DNA of 54,749 bases, taken from positions 1-54,749 of the forward strand of contig RGJX01000004.1 in the NCBI GenBank assembly GCA_010023045.1, given 5' to 3'. This document shows positions 44,619-53,624 of the stretch, in pieces. Made by a program: the position numbers and the translations under genes. The notes beneath the pieces were generated by a model. It saw only the letters and a list, made by a program, of their open reading frames with translations. It did not search any database and was not told the origin of the DNA. The stretch is from Actinomycetota bacterium (lineage in GTDB: Bacteria > Actinomycetota > Actinomycetes > Nanopelagicales > Nanopelagicaceae). Positions within the stretch are counted from its first letter, which is position 1. Each line of letters opens with the position of its first letter.

Positions 44619-45716
44619 GTGACTTCACCCCGCGCGATTCGTTTCTTCACCATTCTTTCGATATCAATCGTCGCGCTCTCCGGAATCACCTGGTTGGGAT
44701 TGGGGCGAATCACCGCCGCTATTCCTAAGCTCGATGTATTTGCCGGCTTAGAGGATCGCCCCAAGAAAGAGTCCTCTGCAATCAACTACCTGATCGTTGG
44801 TTCAGATACTCGAGAGGGTTTAACGAGGGAAGAAACTCGAAGGTTAAAAGTTGGTAGCACTGCCGTAGCCGCTGGAAAACGCTCCGACACCATGCTCTTG
44901 GTTCACATCTCCAAAAAGCGCGACAAGGCCGCGATTATCTCGATTCCTCGCGATTCATTTGCACTTATCCCGGAACACAAATCACTAACCTCTGACAAAA
45001 TAATTCCTGCTACTTATTCCAAAATTAATTCTGCGTATAACTGGGGTGGCGCTTCATTACTAATTGAGACCTTTGAAGATATGTCCGGGCTCCGCATTGA
45101 TCATTATGTCGAGATTAACTTTGTGGGATTTGTTCGGATGGTCGATGCGCTTGGCGGCGTTGAGATTTGTACTAAAAGAGATATCAATGATCCCAAGAGT
45201 CACCTCTCACTTCCTGCTGGAACGCATGTTCTAGATGGAGTCGACTCGTTGAAGTATGTCCGTTCGAGAACTTTTGATGGCTTAGGTGACCTGGGAAGAA
45301 TGAAACGTCAACAAGAATTTGCTGGAGCGATGCTAAGAAAGGCGACCAGCGCTGGAGTGCTTTTAAATCCGATTAAACTCCTTGATTTCATCAACTCGGC
45401 TCTCGCTAGCGTTACTACCGATAGCGGGCTATCTCAAGGTGATCTCTTAACGCTTGGCAAACAATTACGTAATCTCTCGGCTTCAAATGTTAGAACTCTT
45501 ACAATTCCGTTGAAGTATTACAACTACAACAAAAATGGGGTATCTGCGGCAGTTCTCTGGGATCCTGAGCTCTCCGCTGAGCTATTTGAGCGAATAAAAA
45601 ATGATGATGCGTTGATCGACAAGGTCCGCCCTGAGCCTTCGGCATCGCCAAGTCTGGTCGATAAATTTGGAACTAAGACTGCATCTGATAATCCCTGCAA
45701 TGAATCGAAGGGATAG
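44619..45716 (+). CDS. LytR-CpsA-Psr (LCP) family wall glycopolymer ligase
   Basis: 365 residues from GTG 44619. One N-terminal transmembrane helix (IRFFTILSISIVALSGITWLGLG) and an extracytoplasmic LCP domain: INYLIVGSDTREG near 53-65, RSDTMLLVHISKKRDKAAIISIPRDS near 90-115 with the polyprenyl-phosphate Arg, INSAYNWGG near 142-150, and YVRSRTFDGLGDLGRMKRQQ near 208-227. LCP proteins transfer undecaprenyl-linked glycans to peptidoglycan. Followed 12 bases later by ugd. Confidence 0.93.
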   Translation: MTSPRAIRFFTILSISIVALSGITWLGLGRITAAIPKLDVFAGLEDRPKKESSAINYLIVGSDTREGLTREETRRLKVGSTAVAAGKRSDTMLLVHISKKRDKAAIISIPRDSFALIPEHKSLTSDKIIPATYSKINSAYNWGGASLLIETFEDMSGLRIDHYVEINFVGFVRMVDALGGVEICTKRDINDPKSHLSLPAGTHVLDGVDSLKYVRSRTFDGLGDLGRMKRQQEFAGAMLRKATSAGVLLNPIKLLDFINSALASVTTDSGLSQGDLLTLGKQLRNLSASNVRTLTIPLKYYNYNKNGVSAAVLWDPELSAELFERIKNDDALIDKVRPEPSASPSLVDKFGTKTASDNPCNESKG

Positions 45717-45728
45717 TAAGTTTCGACT

Positions 45729-47036
45729 ATGAAGTTATCGGTGATCGGTACGGGTTATTTAGGTGCTACCCATGCTGCTGCGATGGCATCGCTCGGCTTT
45801 GATGTAATTGGCGTAGATGTAGATCCGAAGAAGATTGAGTTACTTAAGGTCGGAAAGGTTCCATTCTTTGAGCCGGATTTAGAAGAGTTACTCATCCAAG
45901 AAGTGAATTCCGGTCGATTGAAATTCACCACAGATTTCGCTACGGCAAGCGATTGTGATGTCCATTTCATCTGTGTTGGAACCCCACAACAACAAGGATC
46001 CCTCGCCGCGGATATGAAGTATGTCGATGCTGCCCTTGAGGCGATTGCGCCGCATGCAAAAACTGGTTCGCTCATTGTTGGTAAGTCAACAGTCCCGGTA
46101 GGAACAGCCGAGCGCCTCTCCAAAAGATTAAGGGAACTGGGCTCAAAAGCAGAGTTAGCATGGAACCCAGAGTTTCTTCGCGAGGGTTTTGCAGTTGAGG
46201 ATACCCTTCGCCCCAATCGCTTAGTTGTTGGCGTCACCTCAGATAACGCAGAAGAAATCTTAAAGCGCGCATACAAACCGCTACTTGATAACAACGTTCC
46301 TTGGATTCGAGCTGATCTGCCTACCGCTGAATTAGTAAAAGTTGCAGCTAATTCATTCCTTGCCACAAAGATTTCATTTATCAATGCCATGGCGGAAATC
46401 TGTGAAGCCGCTGGTGGAGATGTGACTGTGCTTGCAAAAGCAATCGGTTACGACCCACGGATTGGCTCCAGATTCCTACAGGCAGGAATTGGATTCGGCG
46501 GCGGTTGTCTTCCCAAAGATATCCGCGCCTTTATGGCTCGCTCTGAGGAACTAGGCGCTAAACAATCACTGGAATTTCTCCGTGAGATTGACTCCATTAA
46601 TCTCCGCGCCCGCCAGAGAATGATCGATTTAGTTCGGTTGGATTTGGGAGAAGACTTAAAGGGTCGGCGAATCGCGGTCTTAGGAGCAGCCTTTAAGCCG
46701 GATAGTGATGATGTAAGAGATTCCCCTGCACTAGATATTGCAGCCCAAATTGCAGCCGCTGGCGCAGATGTATATGTCTTTGATCCAAAGGCAAACTCCA
46801 ACGCCAAGTTACGTTTCCCAGTATTGAACTTCTCAAATTCAGTTGAAGAGTGTTTAACCGGAGCTGAGATCGTTCTCCATTTAACGGAATGGAAAGAGTT
46901 CCGGGCATTAGATCCAATAAAGGTAAAGAGCCTGGTGGCCCGCCCAAATATCATCGATGGGCGTAACGCTTTAGATAAAGCTTCTTGGGAGAGCGCTGGT
47001 TGGCACTTCCGTGCGCTAGGGCGCGCTACTCGTTGA
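45729..47036 (+). CDS. ugd: UDP-glucose 6-dehydrogenase
   Basis: 435-residue NAD-dependent enzyme making UDP-glucuronate. N-terminal Rossmann GTGYLGATHAAAMA (8-21), STVPVGT near 118-124, ELVKVAANSFLATKISFINAMAE near 205-227, and catalytic Cys in GFGGGCLPKDIRAF near 256-269, then the C-terminal UDP-binding domain with GAAFKPDSDDVRDSPA. Supplies acidic sugar for the surface polymer made by neighbouring GT2/LCP genes. Overlaps the convergent PurK-like gene by 11 bases. Confidence 0.95.
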   Translation: MKLSVIGTGYLGATHAAAMASLGFDVIGVDVDPKKIELLKVGKVPFFEPDLEELLIQEVNSGRLKFTTDFATASDCDVHFICVGTPQQQGSLAADMKYVDAALEAIAPHAKTGSLIVGKSTVPVGTAERLSKRLRELGSKAELAWNPEFLREGFAVEDTLRPNRLVVGVTSDNAEEILKRAYKPLLDNNVPWIRADLPTAELVKVAANSFLATKISFINAMAEICEAAGGDVTVLAKAIGYDPRIGSRFLQAGIGFGGGCLPKDIRAFMARSEELGAKQSLEFLREIDSINLRARQRMIDLVRLDLGEDLKGRRIAVLGAAFKPDSDDVRDSPALDIAAQIAAAGADVYVFDPKANSNAKLRFPVLNFSNSVEECLTGAEIVLHLTEWKEFRALDPIKVKSLVARPNIIDGRNALDKASWESAGWHFRALGRATR

Positions 47037-47685
47037 TTACACCCTCTAGGTAATCAACCGCATGGCTTACCTTCTCGAATAAGTTCATTTCTCCCGCAAG
47101 CGCTACATATCCACTATGGCTAGAGGATTTAACTATCCGGTAGCCAGGTTCATGGGCAAAAAGATGTAGGAATGGTGCTGTCATATCTAGATTTTGCGAC
47201 ACATCGAAATTAATCACTAGAAAATTTTGGTTGAGAAGTTCGGTTTTCCCTAGTGGAAGTTGATTCGCTGATCTAACTGCATTTTCAAATACTGATGTTT
47301 GCGCATATTCAAGACTCCAAATGGAATCGATGGAGATGACATCACTAACTTCAATTAACTTGCCATTGAGAGTAAATCTATAGGTAGCGACCCCGCTTTG
47401 ATTAGAACTTTTTGCTCTCTCGTTTACTGCGATTTGCATATTTTTAAGTAGCTCATCAGTTGCTTGAGCGGGCTTTACTACAACTCGGTTACGAAGCTTC
47501 GCGACGCTAATTGCGGGATACGTTGCCAGTTGAGTCTGGGCAGAATTTATGGCGACAACGGCTAAATGTTCATCGTTTGGAATTGAAGTGGTTTGCTGAT
47601 CTAAACGGACTTCTAGGCCAAGGCTCTCGGCGGCGCGTGCAATAAATGCTGCTACGCCTATTTCTACCTTGATTCGATGTCTCAT
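47026..47685 (-). CDS. Shortened PurK-like protein lacking the ATP-grasp core
   Basis: About 219 residues from ATG 47685 (TTG at 47703 adds 6). It aligns by eye to N5-carboxyaminoimidazole ribonucleotide synthetase PurK at both ends: N-terminal VEIGVAAFIARAAESLGLEVRL (here IGVAAFIARAAESLG) parallels IGGGQLARMLAEAAHELG; C-terminal WSLEYAQTSVFENAVRSANQLPLGKT parallels HWTIDGARTSQFEQHLRAVLDYPLGD, and HLFAHEPGYRI, GYVALAG, VDYL follow as in PurK. Roughly 150-200 residues of ATP-grasp centre are gone and the conserved PHNSGHWT is not kept. Adjacent maf matches the purK-to-maf region (Rv3276c-Rv3282). Relic or repurposed protein. Confidence 0.65.
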   Translation of the reverse strand: MRHRIKVEIGVAAFIARAAESLGLEVRLDQQTTSIPNDEHLAVVAINSAQTQLATYPAISVAKLRNRVVVKPAQATDELLKNMQIAVNERAKSSNQSGVATYRFTLNGKLIEVSDVISIDSIWSLEYAQTSVFENAVRSANQLPLGKTELLNQNFLVINFDVSQNLDMTAPFLHLFAHEPGYRIVKSSSHSGYVALAGEMNLFEKVSHAVDYLEGVINE

Positions 47686-47721
47686 AATGTGAAGATACCT
47701 CAAGATAGAATCGCACCTTCT

Positions 47722-48327
47722 ATGTTGCCCCGAATAGTTCTTGCTTCTGCCTCACCTTCTCGGCGTCGCCTTCTTGAGAGCAGTGGAATAGCCCCTGAGG
47801 TGCTTGTGAGCGGGGTCGATGAGGAAGATTCAGCATATGAATCACTCTCTCCAAGTGAACTAGTTCTCGCACTTGCGATCGTCAAGGCGCATACCGTAAA
47901 GAATCTAATTGAATTTCCTGCGATAGTGATTGGCTGTGATTCAACCTTCGAGTTCGAGGGAGAATCACTTGGTAAGCCGCTAACAAGAGAGCGAGCAATT
48001 GAGCGAGCTAAATTGTTGCGGGGCAACTCAGGAGTTCTCTATACCGGACATTGCATCATAGATACCGTGAGAGAAGTAGAGATCAGCGATATCGCTGCAA
48101 CCAGAGTTCACTTTGCAGATATGAGTGATGCAGAGATTGAGGCATATGTTGAGACCGGAGAACCACTAAATGTCGCTGGTGGTTTTACCCTTGATGGGAA
48201 GAGCGCACCATTTATTGCACGAGTGGAAGGTGAGACTTCTAATGTGATTGGTCTTTCCCTTCCGTTACTAAAACGCGCTATCACCTCTCTTGGCTACAAC
48301 TGGTTCGATTTCGTAACGAGAAAATAA
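47722..48327 (+). CDS. maf: Maf-like nucleotide pyrophosphatase
   Basis: 201 residues from ATG 47722, chosen because Maf proteins begin just before the signature LASASPSRRRLLESSG; an ATG 15 codons upstream would overlap the divergent PurK-like gene. Further motifs: VIGCDSTFEFEGESLGKP near 72-89 and LRGNSGVLYTGHCII near 98-112. Maf enzymes hydrolyse non-canonical or common NTPs to monophosphates. Stop overlaps the GGCT-like start by one base. Confidence 0.9.
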   Translation: MLPRIVLASASPSRRRLLESSGIAPEVLVSGVDEEDSAYESLSPSELVLALAIVKAHTVKNLIEFPAIVIGCDSTFEFEGESLGKPLTRERAIERAKLLRGNSGVLYTGHCIIDTVREVEISDIAATRVHFADMSDAEIEAYVETGEPLNVAGGFTLDGKSAPFIARVEGETSNVIGLSLPLLKRAITSLGYNWFDFVTRK

Positions 48328-48767
48328 TGACTCTCTACGCTGCCTATGGATCTAATCTTGATCCGCGCCAGATGTTGCAGCGCGCTCCCCACTCACCTCA
48401 TTTAGGAACTGGCTGGATTCGCGGTTGGCGCGTCACTTTTGGAGGCGAAGAAATAGGTTGGGAAGGTTCCGTTGCAACGCTTGCAGAAGATCACCAAGCT
48501 TCCGTATTTGTATCAATCTACGACTTAACAAAACAAGATGAATCAGCCCTTGATGAGTGGGAGGGTGTAACAACTGATCTCTATCGAAAAATTAGGGTGA
48601 GAGTAGAAACGATGACTGGTGCGCAACTCTGCTACGTCTATGTATTGAACTCCTTTGAAGGCGGAAGACCATCCCCGCGTTATCTAGAGATCATGGTTGC
48701 TGCTGCAATCGAAGCTGGTGCGCCCGATGATTACATTGCCGAACTGCGAGAACGAGCGATACGGTAG
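48327..48767 (+). CDS. Gamma-glutamylcyclotransferase-like protein
   Basis: 146 residues with the GGCT-fold opening LYAAYGSNLDPRQMLQR (YGSNL substrate-anion loop) and VSIYDLTKQDESALDEWEGV near 71-90, where the Asp/Glu of the family lies, followed by YVYVLNSF. Family activities include gamma-glutamyl peptide or gamma-glutamylamine cyclisation; substrate here unknown. Stop is 4 bases before the PNP start. Confidence 0.8.
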   Translation: MTLYAAYGSNLDPRQMLQRAPHSPHLGTGWIRGWRVTFGGEEIGWEGSVATLAEDHQASVFVSIYDLTKQDESALDEWEGVTTDLYRKIRVRVETMTGAQLCYVYVLNSFEGGRPSPRYLEIMVAAAIEAGAPDDYIAELRERAIR

Positions 48768-48771
48768 GCAG

Positions 48772-49578
48772 ATGTCGGATCAAATCTCTCAACCACTCGA
48801 AGCTGCAAAAATCGCAGCTAAGGAGATTGCAGAGATAACCGGTAAAGCAAGCCACGATATGTCTTTTACCCTCGGTTCTGGGTGGAGCGATGCTGCAAGC
48901 ATTTTTGGCGAGCCGACTCATAACATTGAAATGTCAAAATTATCTGGTTTTGCAAAATCTACTGTCGTGGGACATGGTGGACATATCTCCTCATACACGA
49001 TTAACAAGAAGAATATCCTCATTTTCTTTGGGCGAACTCACCTATATGAAGGTAAGGGAATAGATGCAGTCGTGCATGGTACGAGGACTGCGGTTAGTGC
49101 GGGCGCAAAGATTGTGGTGCTTACCAACGCTTGTGGGGGAATAAATCCAAATTACTCAGTTGGCCAACCAGTCTTAATTAAAGATCACATATCCCTTACC
49201 GGTATATCTCCAATAAAAGGCGCGAATTTTGTAGATTTAACCGATGTCTATAGCGCAAGACTTCGAGCGCAACTCAAATCATATGATCCGACGCTCGCTG
49301 AAGGAGTGTATGCGCATTGGCCTGGGCCTACTTATGAAACGCCAGCCGAAATTAGAATGATTGGAATCTTGGGTGCGGATCTCGTTGGTATGTCTACTGT
49401 TCCTGAAGCGATTGCTGCACATGCGATGGGGGCTGAGGTAATTGGAATCTCGCTTGTGACTAACCCAGCAGCTGGATTGTCAAAGAACAAATTAAGTCAT
49501 GAAGAGGTAATTGCTGCCGGAAAAGCATCTGCTGAAAGAGTCGGCAAGCTCCTTGAGAATCTCTTGAAGGTTTCGTAA
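48772..49578 (+). CDS. punA: Purine-nucleoside phosphorylase
   Basis: 268 residues from ATG 48772, preceded by GGTAGG; an upstream frame continues back into the GGCT gene but is not family-like. Trimeric PNP motifs: MSFTLGSGWSD near 24-34, VVGHGGH near 66-72, FFGRTHLYEGKG near 84-95, VLTNACGGINP near 119-129, and ADLVGMSTVPEA near 205-216. Splits purine (deoxy)nucleosides to base and pentose-1-P. Starts a run with a mutase, DeoC and aldehyde dehydrogenases; PNP-PMM adjacency matches Rv3307-3308. Confidence 0.94.
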   Translation: MSDQISQPLEAAKIAAKEIAEITGKASHDMSFTLGSGWSDAASIFGEPTHNIEMSKLSGFAKSTVVGHGGHISSYTINKKNILIFFGRTHLYEGKGIDAVVHGTRTAVSAGAKIVVLTNACGGINPNYSVGQPVLIKDHISLTGISPIKGANFVDLTDVYSARLRAQLKSYDPTLAEGVYAHWPGPTYETPAEIRMIGILGADLVGMSTVPEAIAAHAMGAEVIGISLVTNPAAGLSKNKLSHEEVIAAGKASAERVGKLLENLLKVS

Positions 49579-49580
49579 CT

Positions 49581-51215
49581 ATGACTATTGAGCTAAGCGA
49601 AGAGTTGAGAAGCGAAGTCTTATCTTGGATCGAAGAAGATCCAGACCCAAAGACAAAAGCGCTACTTGAAAAATGGTTGGAAACAGGTGAAGTTGCGGAG
49701 ATAAAAGCCTGTTTCCAAGGTTTCCTTGAGTTTGGAACTGCCGGAATACGTGGCCCACTAGGTCCCGGGCCATCTCGGATGAATCGCGCTGTTGTTTCAA
49801 AGACCGCCTATGGAATTGCCAGCTTCATGCGGATGAACTCACTCAAGTCAATCGTTATTGGACGAGATGCTCGCTATGGCTCCGAAGATTTCACTCGTGA
49901 TACCGCTGAAATCATGAGTGGTGCTGGTTTTGAAGTATTTGTGCTTCCTCGCCCGCTACCAACGCCAGTCCTTGCTTATGCAGTCCGAAAGCTTGGTTGC
50001 GATGTCGGTGTCATGGTTACTGCAAGTCATAACCCACCGCAAGATAATGGTTACAAGGTTTATCTTGGCGGGACCGTGAAGGGCGTGAGGTATGAAGGCT
50101 CCCAGATAATTTCACCGACTGATAGTGAGATTTCTGCCGAAATCGCTAAGACGCCGAAATTGAACACCGTTAAGCGCGGCACCGAGTGGACTATCTTGGG
50201 CGAGGAGATTGTCAATGACTATGTCCAGGTCACTTCAAAATTAGCAGAAGCTCCTGAAAAGTTGAAGATTGTCTATACCGCCATGCACGGAGTTGGTAAG
50301 GAGACGCTCCTTAAAGTTTTTGCACAAGCTGGATTTGAGCAACCGATTCTTGTTACTGAGCAGGCAGAACCAGATCCAGACTTCCCCACTGTTGCATTTC
50401 CCAATCCAGAAGAACCAGGTGCGATTGATCTCTCACTTAAGCTAGCTCGTGAAGTAAGTGCAGATTTAGTACTTGCTAATGATCCAGATGCTGATCGTTG
50501 TGCAGCTGCCATTGATGATGGCGGTTGGCGGATGCTTCGCGGTGATGAAGTTGGTGCGCTACTCGGTGAATACCTTGCCAGTAAAACAACTAACAACATC
50601 AACGTGCTTGCCAACTCGATTGTTTCATCTTCAATCCTCAAGAAGATTGCTGCTGCTTACAACCTTCCCTTCACAGAGACGCTGACTGGCTTCAAATACC
50701 TCGCTAAAGTCAAAAATCTCCGTTTTGGCTATGAAGAAGCGCTTGGTTATGCAGTCGATGCTAATTCCGTCAATGATAAGGATGGCATCAGCGCCGCCCT
50801 AGTAATTGCCCAACTCGCAGCAGACTTAAAGCGCCAAGGAAGGACGATTGCAGATTATCTAGATGAGATCTGGAAAAAGTATGGATTTCATGGGACAAGA
50901 CAGATTTCGGTGCGAACTAAGAGCATTTCAGATATTGAAGCCATCATGGGTAAGTTAAGAAAGAGCCTTCCTAGCGAAATCGGTGGGTTTAAGGTCACAG
51001 CCTTTGATGACTTAGAGAGACCAAGCGATGGACTTCCGCCGACTAACGGAGTGAGAATCTGGCTTGATGGAAAGTATCGCGTGATCGTTCGCCCGAGTGG
51101 AACTGAGCCAAAGATGAAGTGCTATATCGAGGTCGTTACCAAAACGAATGAAGAATCTCTCCCGATTCTAGATACGCTCGAGCGTGAATTCCGAACCCTT
51201 ATGGCGGTAGCGTAA
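49581..51215 (+). CDS. pmmB: Phosphohexo/phosphopentomutase (PmmB type)
   Basis: 544-residue alpha-D-phosphohexomutase. TASHNPPQDNGYKVY near 149-163 with catalytic Ser, LANDPDADRCAAAI near 295-308 for metal, a sugar loop GYEEALGYAV near 379-388, and VRPSGTEPKMKCYIE near the end. Because it lies between PNP and DeoC it most plausibly converts ribose-1-P and deoxyribose-1-P to the 5-phosphates, although glucose- or mannose-phosphate activity is also typical of the family. ATG two bases after the PNP stop. Confidence 0.9.
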   Translation: MTIELSEELRSEVLSWIEEDPDPKTKALLEKWLETGEVAEIKACFQGFLEFGTAGIRGPLGPGPSRMNRAVVSKTAYGIASFMRMNSLKSIVIGRDARYGSEDFTRDTAEIMSGAGFEVFVLPRPLPTPVLAYAVRKLGCDVGVMVTASHNPPQDNGYKVYLGGTVKGVRYEGSQIISPTDSEISAEIAKTPKLNTVKRGTEWTILGEEIVNDYVQVTSKLAEAPEKLKIVYTAMHGVGKETLLKVFAQAGFEQPILVTEQAEPDPDFPTVAFPNPEEPGAIDLSLKLAREVSADLVLANDPDADRCAAAIDDGGWRMLRGDEVGALLGEYLASKTTNNINVLANSIVSSSILKKIAAAYNLPFTETLTGFKYLAKVKNLRFGYEEALGYAVDANSVNDKDGISAALVIAQLAADLKRQGRTIADYLDEIWKKYGFHGTRQISVRTKSISDIEAIMGKLRKSLPSEIGGFKVTAFDDLERPSDGLPPTNGVRIWLDGKYRVIVRPSGTEPKMKCYIEVVTKTNEESLPILDTLEREFRTLMAVA

Positions 51216-51219
51216 GCGC

Positions 51220-52173
51220 ATGAGCGAATCACTCGGCAAACTGATTGATGGCTCAGAAAGTTCGCTAAGAGCTTTTCTGGATAACTTGCCAGGTGTAGAT
51301 AAAGTCGGCGCTGAAGGTCGAGCTGCCATGCTTGGCACACGAAGTATCAAAACAACAAGTAAAGCAAGAGCAATCGACCTTGCGATTAGCATGGTTGACC
51401 TAACGACTTTAGAGGGCGCTGATACTCCAGGAAAAGTTAGATCGCTTTGCGCCAAAGCACTTCGCCCGGACCCTACTGATTTAACAGTTCCCCATGTAGG
51501 AGCAATCTGCGTCTACAACGATATGGTGAAAATTGCTCGTGATTACCTAGATTCAATCGGTGGTCAATCAATCCCAGTTGCTGCCGTCTCAACGGCATTC
51601 CCATCTGGAAGAGCCTCTATGGAAGTTAAGTTGCGCGATACCCAAGATGCAATTGAATCTGGCGCATCTGAGATTGATATGGTGATTGACCGAGGCGCGT
51701 TTCTATCTGGAAAGTTTGGATTGGTCTTTGATGAAATTAGGGAAATTAAGGCTCTCTGTGGCGAAACGGCCCATCTAAAGGTGATTTTGGAGACGGGCGA
51801 GCTTGCCACTTACGACAATGTCCGCAAAGCCTCTTATCTGGCGATGCTAGCGGGAGCTGATTTCATCAAGACGAGCACCGGAAAAGTTGCACCAGCCGCT
51901 ACCCCGCCGGTCGTACTAGTAATGCTTGAAGCTGTCCGAGACTTCTTTTCGCTTACGGGTAAGAGAATCGGCGTTAAGCCTGCTGGTGGCATACGAACTA
52001 CTAAGGATGCAATCAAGCAACTTGTACTAGTGAATGAGACCACTGGGCCGGAGTGGTTGACACCAAAACTCTTCCGGATTGGCGCTAGCGCGCTCTTAAA
52101 CGATCTTCTAATGCAGCGAATGAAACTACGCAATGGCAGATATTCAAGCGCTAATTATGTTACGGTGGATTAA
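51220..52173 (+). CDS. deoC: Deoxyribose-phosphate aldolase
   Basis: 317 residues. Schiff-base Lys in GADFIKTSTGK (near 209-219), second Lys in GVKPAGGIRT near 250-259, and EIDMVIDRGAFLSG near 145-158. Cleaves 2-deoxyribose-5-P to acetaldehyde and glyceraldehyde-3-P. Longer than E. coli DeoC (about 260), with an N-terminal extension of the actinobacterial type. The adjacent aldehyde dehydrogenase is the obvious sink for its acetaldehyde. Confidence 0.93.
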   Translation: MSESLGKLIDGSESSLRAFLDNLPGVDKVGAEGRAAMLGTRSIKTTSKARAIDLAISMVDLTTLEGADTPGKVRSLCAKALRPDPTDLTVPHVGAICVYNDMVKIARDYLDSIGGQSIPVAAVSTAFPSGRASMEVKLRDTQDAIESGASEIDMVIDRGAFLSGKFGLVFDEIREIKALCGETAHLKVILETGELATYDNVRKASYLAMLAGADFIKTSTGKVAPAATPPVVLVMLEAVRDFFSLTGKRIGVKPAGGIRTTKDAIKQLVLVNETTGPEWLTPKLFRIGASALLNDLLMQRMKLRNGRYSSANYVTVD

Positions 52174-52175
52174 TT

Positions 52176-53624
52176 ATGGCCGCTGATATCTTCGAATACG
52201 CACCCGCTCCCGAATCGCGAGCCATCGTAAAGTTGAAGAGCGAATATGGTCTCTTCATAAATGGTAAGTGGGTCTCACCACAATCCAAGAAGAAGTTTGC
52301 TTCAATCAATCCAGCAACCGAAGAGGTATTGGCAAAGGTTTCACAAGGCAGCCAAGCTGATGTAGATAAAGCTGTTAAGGCCGCGCGGGTTGCTTATAAC
52401 AAGGTCTGGTCAAAGACAAAACCGAAAGAGCGAGCCAAGTACTTATTTAGAATTGCGCGCCTGCTTCAAGAACGTGCCCGAGAGTTTGCAGTCTTGGAAT
52501 CACTTGATAATGGAAAGCCCATTCGAGAGACTCGTGATGTTGATATTCCCCTATCAGCGGCTCACTTTTTTTATCATGCAGGTTGGGCCGATAAGCTCGA
52601 ATACGCCGGATACGGTGATAATCCAAAACCTTACGGCGTAGTTGCCCAGATCATTCCTTGGAACTTCCCACTTTTGATGTTGGCTTGGAAAGTTGCTCCT
52701 GCGCTCGCAACCGGAAATACCGTTGTACTAAAGCCCGCTGAAACTACCCCGTTAACGGCCCTACTTTTCGCTGAGATTTGCGAGCAAGCAGAGCTCCCGG
52801 CTGGCGTTGTAAATATCGTTACCGGCGATGGAACAACAGGTGCCGCGTTAGTGAACCATGGCGATATCGATAAGGTCGCATTTACCGGCTCAACCGAGGT
52901 TGGAAAGCTAATTGCGAATTCAATTGCAGACCGGGGAATTCCTGCCACTTTAGAACTTGGTGGCAAGGGTGCAAATATCGTCTTTGATGATGCCCCGATT
53001 GATGAGGCTGTCGAAGGAATTATCAATGGCATCTTCTTCAATCAAGGCCATGTCTGTTGTGCGGGATCACGACTACTGCTTCAAGAAAGTATCGTTGATG
53101 ACTTCCTGACTAAGTTGCAATCGCGAATGGCAAAGATTCGAGTAGGAGACCCGCTAGATAAGAACACAGATCTTGGCGCAATTAACTCAGCTGCTCAATT
53201 ATCGAAGATCAAAGAACTCTCTGAATCAGGAACGAAAGAGGGTGCAAATATTTGGAGCGCTCCATGCACATTGCCTGCTAAAGGTTTCTGGTATCCCCCA
53301 ACTATTTTCACCGGAGTCACGGGGGCCCATCGCATTGCGCGGGAGGAGATTTTTGGACCAGTCTTATCTGTTCTTACTTTCCGTACCCCGAATGAAGCGA
53401 TGGAAAAGGCCAATAACACTCCATTTGGATTATCGGCCGGAATCTGGACTGAGAAAGGTTCCAAGATTCTCTGGGCAGCGCAACAATTAAAAGCTGGCGT
53501 TATTTGGGCAAATACCTTTAATAAGTTTGATCCAGCTAGCCCATTTGGCGGCTATAAAGAATCTGGTTGGGGCCGCGAAGGCGGTCGCCATGGTTTGGCG
53601 GCCTACATCAAGGGAGCAAAGTGA
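52176..53624 (+). CDS. Aldehyde dehydrogenase (NAD(P)+), full length
   Basis: 482-residue ALDH with all catalytic landmarks: PWNFPLLMLAWKVAPALATGNTVVLKPAE near 155-183, FTGSTEVGKLI near 231-241, LELGGKGANIVF near 253-264 with general base Glu, and GHVCCAGSRL near 288-297 with catalytic Cys. EEIFGPVLSVLTF near 393-405. Directly after deoC, it likely oxidises acetaldehyde from deoxynucleoside breakdown. Stop overlaps the following half-ALDH start (TGATG). Confidence 0.93.
   Translation: MAADIFEYAPAPESRAIVKLKSEYGLFINGKWVSPQSKKKFASINPATEEVLAKVSQGSQADVDKAVKAARVAYNKVWSKTKPKERAKYLFRIARLLQERAREFAVLESLDNGKPIRETRDVDIPLSAAHFFYHAGWADKLEYAGYGDNPKPYGVVAQIIPWNFPLLMLAWKVAPALATGNTVVLKPAETTPLTALLFAEICEQAELPAGVVNIVTGDGTTGAALVNHGDIDKVAFTGSTEVGKLIANSIADRGIPATLELGGKGANIVFDDAPIDEAVEGIINGIFFNQGHVCCAGSRLLLQESIVDDFLTKLQSRMAKIRVGDPLDKNTDLGAINSAAQLSKIKELSESGTKEGANIWSAPCTLPAKGFWYPPTIFTGVTGAHRIAREEIFGPVLSVLTFRTPNEAMEKANNTPFGLSAGIWTEKGSKILWAAQQLKAGVIWANTFNKFDPASPFGGYKESGWGREGGRHGLAAYIKGAK

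Noticed and set aside
45755-46390. 211-residue open frame on the minus strand opposite ugd
   Set aside because: It lies fully inside the clearly coding ugd frame, is Ser/Arg-rich without domain features, and has no ribosome site; typical antisense shadow.
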